Shown: in pieces, positions 6,266-9,595 of the stretch | Position numbering within the stretch: position 1 is the stretch's first letter | Layout: every line of letters starts with the position of its first letter | Assembly: GCA_026395035.1 (NCBI GenBank) | Contig: JAPLZN010000049.1 | Location: 1 to 9,595, forward strand | Source: Candidatus Vogelbacteria bacterium | Lineage (GTDB): Bacteria > Patescibacteriota > Minisyncoccia > Phycocordibacterales > XYD1-FULL-46-19 | DNA length: 9,595 bases | Direction: 5' to 3' | The notes under the pieces: generated by a model | Seen by the model: the letters and a program-made list of their open reading frames with translations, nothing else | Databases searched by the model: none | What the model was told of the DNA's origin: nothing | Program-made: the position numbers and the translations under genes

Positions 6266-6320
6266 CAGGTATTCCTGTCATCCCGGACAGCTGGTACTCC
6301 AGTGATGATCCGGGATCCAG
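6263..6320 (+). repeat. TGACAGG...ATCCAG dispersed repeat
   Basis: GACAGG-TATT-CCTGTC (6264-6279) is followed by GTCAT (6277-6281), an 8-bp stem ATCCCGGA/TCCGGGAT (6280-6287, 6309-6316) and the end ATCCAG (6315-6320). The same compound unit occurs at 9000-9041 with a shorter centre. The rpmE stop codon is its first three bases. Confidence 0.65.
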
Positions 6321-6339
6321 CTTAAGAAATTAAAAATTT

Positions 6340-6372
6340 CAACAAAAAAACGGCTTAGCCGTTTTTTTGTTG
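6340..6372. terminator. Rho-independent terminator after rpmE
   Basis: A 15-bp perfect stem (6340-6354 and 6358-6372) with core CGGC-TTA-GCCG, preceded by seven A and followed by seven T. It is usable in both directions and ends the rpmE transcript. Confidence 0.88.
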
Positions 6373-6386
6373 ATTGGACTGTCTCA

Positions 6387-6414
6387 TTTTTAATTTATAA
6401 TTTTTAATTTATAA
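6387..6414 (+). repeat. 14-bp AT-rich tandem repeat
   Basis: TTTTTAATTTATAA occurs at 6387-6400 and again, exactly and without a gap, at 6401-6414. It lies between the rpmE terminator and the prfA promoter. It may act as an UP-like element or be a simple duplication. Confidence 0.6.
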
Positions 6415-6425
6415 TTATGAACCGT

Positions 6426-6454
6426 CTGGCATTTTAGCTAAAAATCAGTACAAT
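6426..6454 (+). promoter_or_regulatory. Promoter of prfA
   Basis: CTGGCA (6426-6431), a 17-bp spacer and TACAAT (6449-6454). The predicted start coincides with the ATG at 6461, 6 nt after the -10 box, so the mRNA should be leaderless. Confidence 0.6.
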
Positions 6455-6460
6455 AACAAA

Positions 6461-7444
6461 ATGGAAGAAGAACTGCAGTCATTTCGTGATAACCCCAAGA
6501 CGGTTTATTTGATGGCCGAATACGATCGGCTGGTTTTGGAGGTGGAGAAAAATCGTTCACTGGCCGACGATGATCCGGAAATGAAAGAACTGGCCCAAGA
6601 GGAATTGAAACTGTTGGATAGTCAGCGCGAAACGCTTCTGGTGCAAATTCGGGCGATTGCGGAAGAAGAAAAAGACCGACCGGAAGAAATCAAAAAAATG
6701 GTATTGGAACTGCGCGCCGGGGCCGGGGGAGAGGAATCAGCGATTTTTGCGCTGGATCTCTCGGAAATGTATCGCTTATACTGCGAAAGCAGGAACTGGT
6801 CCTGGAACTTAACCGACAGCTCGGTGTCGGAAATGGGCGGTTATAAAGAGGCCGTGTTCGAAATAAACGGCAAGGGGGCCTATGATGATTTGAAATATGA
6901 AACCGGGGTGCATCGCGTTCAGCGTGTGCCGGAAACGGAGAAGCAGGGGCGGGTGCATACTAGCACCGCTTCGGTCGCGATTTTACCTCTGCGCGAGACG
7001 GAAGATATCAAGATCAATCCGGCTGATTTGGAAATCACCACGATGCGATCGGGTGGGGCCGGCGGACAAAATGTAAATAAGGTGGAAACAGCGGTGCGCA
7101 TTTTGCATAAGCCGTCCGGCGTGGTGGTAAAAAGTACGGCCGAACGCAGTCAGCTAAGGAATAAAGATAAGGCGCTGGCGATCATTGTGGCCAAGCTGGC
7201 GCTGGCGAAAGAGGAGAAAGAAGCGAAAGAATTGTCGGCCGAACGCAAAAGCCAAATTGGCACCGGCGATCGCTCGGAGAAAATTCGGACTTACAATATT
7301 TTGCAGGACCGCGTAACCGATCACCGAATCAAAGAATCGTGGCATGGCATCGAGAAAATATTGAAAGGGGGGATTGGGCCGATTATTGAGGAACTTAAAT
7401 CGAGGGCAGCGGCGGGGACAATGGGAGCGGGCGAGGAAGAATAA
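6461..7444 (+). CDS. prfA: Peptide chain release factor 1
   Basis: This 327-residue class I release factor recognises UAA and UAG in the ribosomal A site and triggers peptide release. The codon-reading P-x-T motif is PET (157-159) in [18 protein letters not shown], which marks RF1; RF2 would have SPF. The catalytic GGQ is at 201-203 within [16 protein letters not shown], and Gln203 is the usual PrmC methylation site. RAGAGGEES (85-93) begins the second domain. The protein is about 30 residues shorter than E. coli RF1, and the loss is at the N-terminal helical domain. I saw no in-frame ATG nearby upstream that would restore it, and the promoter position supports this start. TGA stops elsewhere in the window imply that RF2 is encoded elsewhere. 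It ends in TAA, 50 nt before the GIY-YIG gene. Confidence 0.96.
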   Translation: MEEELQSFRDNPKTVYLMAEYDRLVLEVEKNRSLADDDPEMKELAQEELKLLDSQRETLLVQIRAIAEEEKDRPEEIKKMVLELRAGAGGEESAIFALDLSEMYRLYCESRNWSWNLTDSSVSEMGGYKEAVFEINGKGAYDDLKYETGVHRVQRVPETEKQGRVHTSTASVAILPLRETEDIKINPADLEITTMRSGGAGGQNVNKVETAVRILHKPSGVVVKSTAERSQLRNKDKALAIIVAKLALAKEEKEAKELSAERKSQIGTGDRSEKIRTYNILQDRVTDHRIKESWHGIEKILKGGIGPIIEELKSRAAAGTMGAGEEE

Positions 7445-7453
7445 TTTAGTATC

Positions 7454-7495
7454 GTCATTGCGAGGAGTACTCGACGAAGCAATCTTTTTGTATTA
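7454..7495 (+). repeat. GTCATTGCGAG repeat, left copy
   Basis: This 42-nt unit starts GTCATTGCGAGGAGTACTCG and ends TTGTATTA. Its first 32 nt are identical, inverted, to the copy at 7833-7873, and the remaining 9-10 nt differ by one mismatch and one indel. Its last base is the A of the GIY-YIG start codon. Confidence 0.8.
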
Positions 7496-7788
7496 TGTCT
7501 CAATGTTGTGTCTATATCCTGACTAATGCCGTCAACTCAGTTTTATACACCGGAGTAACTAGCGATTTACCTAAGAGAATCTGGCAACATAAAAACAACT
7601 ATTTTCAAGATAGTTTTACGGTAAAATACCAAATTCATAAATTAGTTTATTACGAATGTGGGGATTCGATCGGGGGTGCTATTGCAAGAGAAAAACAGAT
7701 AAAAGGTGGTTCTCGCAAAAAGAAAGAAGATTTAATAAAGGGAATGAACCCAGAGTGGCAGGATTTATATAATGAATTGCTTGGGTGA
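7495..7788 (+). CDS. Small GIY-YIG nuclease-family protein
   Basis: This 97-residue protein is a single GIY-YIG domain of the short YhbQ/UPF0213-like type. Family positions are VYILTN (6-11) for the GIY strand, LYTGVT (17-22) for YIG, Arg28 in KRIWQHKN as the catalytic Arg, Glu54 in VYYE, the helix AIAREKQIKGGSRKKKEDLI (62-81), and NPEWQDLY (85-92). The superfamily cuts DNA using one metal ion; the target of these short forms is not known. The codon use is AT-richer than the neighbouring prfA. The ATG overlaps the end of the left repeat, and no Shine-Dalgarno or well-placed promoter is seen, so it may depend on read-through from prfA. It ends in TGA two bases before the hairpin made by the other repeat copies. 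Confidence 0.85.
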   Translation: MSQCCVYILTNAVNSVLYTGVTSDLPKRIWQHKNNYFQDSFTVKYQIHKLVYYECGDSIGGAIAREKQIKGGSRKKKEDLIKGMNPEWQDLYNELLG

Positions 7789-7875
7789 GTGTCATTGCGA
7801 GAAGGGAGTACTCGCCCGACGCGGCAATCTTTTAATACAAGAGATTGCTTCGTCGAGTACTCCTCGCAATGACAC
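7789..7875. repeat. Paired inverted GTCATTGCGAG repeats
   Basis: A diverged forward copy (7791-7832, with short insertions around AGTACTCG) abuts an intact inverted copy (7833-7873). Together they form a large hairpin: GTGTCATTGCGAG (7789-7801) pairs with CTCGCAATGACAC (7863-7875), AGTACTCG (7807-7814) with CGAGTACT (7854-7861), and GCAATCT with AGATTGC near the loop. Confidence 0.75.
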
Positions 7876-7922
7876 CATAAAAAAGAAAAGGCCGACGGCA
7901 CGCGTAACGCGCACTGTCGGCC
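7876..7922 (-). terminator. Terminator of the small membrane protein gene
   Basis: GGCCGAC (7890-7896) pairs with GTCGGCC (7916-7922), with an inner CGCG-TAA-CGCG hairpin. On the minus strand the stem is followed by TTTTCTTTTTT. It lies 14 nt after the TAA stop at 7937, which supports that short gene as real. Confidence 0.8.
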
Positions 7923-7936
7923 AGATTACTGGTTGA

Positions 7937-8110
7937 TTATGGCAGATGATCGAGGGCATCCATAATCTGATACATAATCGTATGGTAAGCAGCAACCGGA
8001 ACGATTATTACACTGAAGACGATGTAAATTGGGTTAGTTGCCGCCTCGAAGACAAAACACCCAAGCATACAGGTGAACAGAGAAATTAGATAACGATGAA
8101 AATTGTTCAC
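7937..8110 (-). CDS. 57-aa two-helix membrane protein, GTG start
   Basis: I do not recognise this protein. It has 57 residues with two probable membrane helices, LISLFTCMLGCFVFEA (8-23) and YIVFSVIIVPVAAYHTIMY (29-47), joined by the short turn ATNP; Cys14 and Cys18 lie in helix 1. It ends in DALDHLP. The evidence for a real gene is strong: promoter TTGACA-17-TATATT, a perfect AAGGAGG Shine-Dalgarno (8125-8119), a GTG start 8 nt later at 8110, and a canonical terminator after the stop. A longer reading from an ATG at 8143 is excluded because that codon lies inside the promoter. It converges on the GIY-YIG gene and diverges from rpsB. It could be a toxin-like, stress or envelope micro-protein, but nothing shows which. 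Confidence 0.75.
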   Translation of the reverse strand: MNNFHRYLISLFTCMLGCFVFEAATNPIYIVFSVIIVPVAAYHTIMYQIMDALDHLP

Positions 8111-8130
8111 TCGTAATACCTCCTTAGCAC

Positions 8131-8159
8131 AATATAGGGACAAATATATACCTTGTCAA
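8131..8159 (-). promoter_or_regulatory. Strong promoter with Shine-Dalgarno for the 57-aa protein
   Basis: On the minus strand, a consensus TTGACA (8159-8154), a 17-bp spacer and TATATT (8136-8131). The transcript should start near 8124-8126, so the AAGGAGG site at 8125-8119 is at its very 5' end. This is the best-matching promoter in the window. Confidence 0.85.
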
Positions 8160-8170
8160 GTCCGCGTCCG

Positions 8171-8190
8171 TTCTGCGTCTTTCTGCGTTC
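8171..8190 (+). repeat. Short TTCTGCGT tandem pair
   Basis: TTCTGCGT occurs at 8171-8178 and 8181-8188 in the gap between the divergent promoters of the 57-aa gene and rpsB. Its role is unknown; it may be a chance duplication. Confidence 0.3.
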
Positions 8191-8207
8191 GTTCCGCGCT
8201 TGGTCGG

Positions 8208-8236
8208 TTGCCAAGCTCCGGATTGTCTGATAAGAT
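8208..8236 (+). promoter_or_regulatory. Promoter of rpsB
   Basis: TTGCCA (8208-8213), a 17-bp spacer and TAAGAT (8231-8236) preceded by TGA, an extended -10. The start is expected near 8243, two bases before the ATG at 8245, so the mRNA is leaderless or nearly so. This rules out the in-frame ATG at 8200. Confidence 0.7.
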
Positions 8237-8244
8237 ACCCCCAT

Positions 8245-8982
8245 ATGCAAAAAGACGCTGGAAAAGACAAGGACGCGCAGGTTAAGGACCTCTTCAAGAT
8301 CGGGGCCCATTTTGGTTATTCGCGCGCTCGGCGCCATCCTTCGACCGGAGAGTTTATCTTTGGTTACAAAAACAAAACAGCAGTAATCGACCTTTCTAAG
8401 TCACTTGAAGCACTGGAAAAAGCCAAGGAATTCGTCCAAAAGATCGCGAGCGAGGGCAAGCAGGTACTGTTTGTTGGCACCAAGAACGAAGGCCGTTCCG
8501 TCGTCAAAAAGTACGCCGGGTTCATCGGCCAGCCGTTCGTTACTGAGCGTTGGATTGGCGGAGCCTTCACCAATTTTAAGGAAATTCGTCGTCGCATCGA
8601 TAAGATGAAAGACTATCGCGCCAAAGAGAAGGCGGGTGAATTGGATATTTATACCAAGCGCGAACGGACCATGATTGGTATCGAACGCACAAAAATGGAG
8701 AAGTATTTTTCTGGTATCGAAGACATGGAAAAAATGCCGGGAGCGATGGTGGTGATCGACTCTGATTTTGAAAAGATTGCGATGGCCGAAGCCAAACAGC
8801 TCAAGGTTCCCATTATTGGCCTGTCCGGTTCCGATTGTGACATTCGCTTTATTGAATATCCAATTGTCGCCAATGATTCCGCCAAGGCGTCTATTGAATT
8901 CTTCGTGTCCGAACTCGTTGAGGCCTATAAGGCGGGTAAGACCGCTGCTCAGACGGCTGCACAAGAAGCAGTTAAAAGTTAA
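8245..8982 (+). CDS. rpsB: Ribosomal protein uS2
   Basis: This 245-residue protein joins the small ribosomal subunit late, on the body near uS1 and the mRNA exit. Landmarks are FKIGAHFGYSRARRHPS (17-33), VLFVGTK (74-80), ERWIGGAFTNFKEI (101-114), MPGAMVVIDSDFEKIAMAEA (164-183) and the C-terminal VPIIGLSGSDCDI (188-200) with YPIVANDSA (205-213), where most bacteria have a D-T-N-x-D-P form. Length is normal. The Ala/Gln-rich tail is low in complexity. The ATG at 8245 is set by the promoter; the alternative start at 8200 would translate promoter DNA. tsf follows 102 nt later, the usual order, but a dispersed repeat and a separate promoter lie between them. Confidence 0.95.
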   Translation: MQKDAGKDKDAQVKDLFKIGAHFGYSRARRHPSTGEFIFGYKNKTAVIDLSKSLEALEKAKEFVQKIASEGKQVLFVGTKNEGRSVVKKYAGFIGQPFVTERWIGGAFTNFKEIRRRIDKMKDYRAKEKAGELDIYTKRERTMIGIERTKMEKYFSGIEDMEKMPGAMVVIDSDFEKIAMAEAKQLKVPIIGLSGSDCDIRFIEYPIVANDSAKASIEFFVSELVEAYKAGKTAAQTAAQEAVKS

Positions 8983-8999
8983 AAATTAAGAGTTAAAAG

Positions 9000-9041
9000 T
9001 GACAGGTATGCCTGTCGTCCCGGGCTTGACCCGGGATCCAG
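9000..9041 (+). repeat. TGACAGG...ATCCAG dispersed repeat, second copy
   Basis: GACAGG-TATG-CCTGTC (9001-9016), then GTCGT, the stem CCCGGG-CTTGA-CCCGGG and ATCCAG (9036-9041). It is the same compound unit as at 6263-6320 and in the same orientation. Just before it, AGTTAAAAGT occurs twice (8970-8979 and 8991-9000). Confidence 0.65.
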
Positions 9042-9043
9042 TG

Positions 9044-9087
9044 ATTCGTAGCTATTCGTAGATTAGTATAATTCGTATATTCGTATG
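9044..9087 (+). promoter_or_regulatory. Promoter-bearing ATTCGTA repeat before tsf
   Basis: Four ATTCGTA units lie at 9044-9050, 9054-9060, 9071-9077 and 9079-9085, with a consensus TATAAT at 9067-9072. The last A of the fourth unit is the A of the tsf ATG. The -35 region is weak. The unit is repeated, inverted, at 1-44 with 42 of 44 matches, again ending in ATG, so the whole promoter appears to be a dispersed sequence. Confidence 0.65.
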
Positions 9088-9549
9088 TTAATCTCAACTG
9101 AACTTATAAAAGAGCTTCGTGAACGCACCGGTATCTCACTTGCTCAATGCAAAAAGGCCTTGGAAGATACTGCTGGCGATATGGAGAAGGCTTTAGCCGT
9201 CCTGCATGATGCGGGCACGGCAATTGTCGAAAAGAAATCGACCCGTACCCTGGCGGCTGGGAAAGTGGCCTCTTACATTCATTCAACGGGAAATATGGGA
9301 GCGATGGTGGAGGTCCATTCCGAAACTGATTTTGTCGCCAAAAATCCCGAATTTCGGGCTTTAGCCGATGACATGGCTATGCACATTGCCGCCATGCAAC
9401 CGGTTGATACCGCGGAATTGCTGGAACAACCCTATGTCAAAGACCCCTCGATTACGGTTAAGGATCTGGTCCAAAATCATGTACAAAAGTTTGGCGAGCG
9501 AATTGAAATAATTCGTTTCGTCCGGTTCGATACTTCTTCTCCGGCTTAA
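9085..9549 (+). CDS. tsf: Elongation factor Ts, short single-domain form
   Basis: This 154-residue guanine nucleotide exchange factor frees EF-Tu from GDP. The UBA-like N-terminal domain spans about 1-52, with ELIKELRERTGISLAQCKKAL (6-26) and GDMEKALAVL (31-40). The single core subdomain contains the EF-Tu-contacting TDFVAKNPEF (81-90) and continues through LLEQPYVKDPSITVKDLV (112-129) to IIRFVRFD (142-149). E. coli EF-Ts has about 283 residues with a second core subdomain, coiled coil and C-terminal module; these are absent, as in other short EF-Ts forms, so this is not a truncation. The start overlaps the promoter repeat. Downstream, small hairpins GAGC/GCTC (9556-9566) and TCTGC/GCAGA (9570-9583) precede the window end. 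Confidence 0.95.
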   Translation: MLISTELIKELRERTGISLAQCKKALEDTAGDMEKALAVLHDAGTAIVEKKSTRTLAAGKVASYIHSTGNMGAMVEVHSETDFVAKNPEFRALADDMAMHIAAMQPVDTAELLEQPYVKDPSITVKDLVQNHVQKFGERIEIIRFVRFDTSSPA

Positions 9550-9595
9550 GCTTAAGAGCGAGGCTCGTATCTGCGTAAGCAGAACTAATATGATC

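Larger units (their letters stand above)
7454..7875 (+). mobile_element. Possible repeat-framed GIY-YIG module
   Basis: A small GIY-YIG gene sits exactly between inverted copies of one dispersed repeat, with a third, diverged copy just after its stop. The layout recalls small nuclease- or transposase-linked palindromic repeats. No target-site duplication is evident, and mobility is inference. Confidence 0.35.

Noticed and set aside
6263..6325. Read-through of the rpmE TGA as a sense codon (code 25)
   Set aside because: bL31 has its normal length at this TGA, and TGA also ends the GIY-YIG and TraB-like genes at their natural ends.
7454..7873. CRISPR-like array formed by the GTCATTGCGAG copies
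   Set aside because: There are only three copies, in mixed orientation and with irregular spacing, and no cas genes. They fit dispersed palindromic repeats.
8111..8143. Start of the small membrane protein at the ATG at 8143
   Set aside because: This codon lies inside the promoter spacer, upstream of the transcript start. The GTG at 8110 has a perfect Shine-Dalgarno sequence.
8401..8964. 187-codon minus-strand ORF opposite rpsB
   Set aside because: It is antisense to a conserved ribosomal protein gene and shows no recognisable domain or start signals.
9590..9595. Start of a further gene (ATG ATC) after tsf
   Set aside because: pyrH or frr often follows, but only two codons are visible and no well-placed promoter or Shine-Dalgarno supports it.

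Overview
The window looks like a piece of a small, streamlined bacterial genome, most likely from the Candidate Phyla Radiation (Patescibacteria, Parcubacteria-like). The reasons are a PfkB-type kinase of a form I associate with these genomes, a 154-residue single-domain EF-Ts, a release factor 1 with a shortened N-terminus, compact spacing, and many dispersed small palindromic repeats between genes. This placement is inference, since no rRNA gene is present. All three stop codons are used (TAG, TAA and TGA, with TGA ending the L31, GIY-YIG and TraB-like genes), so the standard bacterial code applies and not the UGA-recoded code of Gracilibacteria/SR1.

Layout from left to right. Positions 1-211 hold a mosaic of small repeats, including a promoter-bearing repeat on the minus strand that ends exactly in an ATG at the window edge. 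Next come a 65-aa DUF1653 protein (+), a 27-bp perfect inverted repeat, a PfkB-family kinase (-), a head-to-head repeat pair, a class II fructose-bisphosphate aldolase (+), a membrane-anchored TraB/GumN-like protein (-), ribosomal protein bL25 (+), a secreted coiled-coil lytic transglycosylase (+), ribosomal protein bL31 (+), release factor 1 (+), a GIY-YIG nuclease framed by inverted repeats (+), a 57-aa two-helix membrane protein with a GTG start (-), ribosomal protein uS2 (+) and EF-Ts (+).

Most genes serve translation: bL25, bL31 and uS2 are ribosomal proteins, RF1 ends translation at UAA/UAG, and EF-Ts recharges EF-Tu. The kinase and aldolase are divergent neighbours of sugar-phosphate metabolism. 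The transglycosylase and the two minus-strand membrane proteins act at the envelope.

Two themes stand out. First, eight plus-strand genes have a good -10 box only 6-12 nt before the start codon, which predicts leaderless or almost leaderless mRNAs. The two minus-strand membrane genes instead have a classical promoter, a 5' leader and a Shine-Dalgarno sequence. Second, the gaps are filled with short repeats. Several families share a GTCAT end, one family carries the tsf promoter, and one frames the GIY-YIG gene as inverted copies, which suggests a small mobile module.
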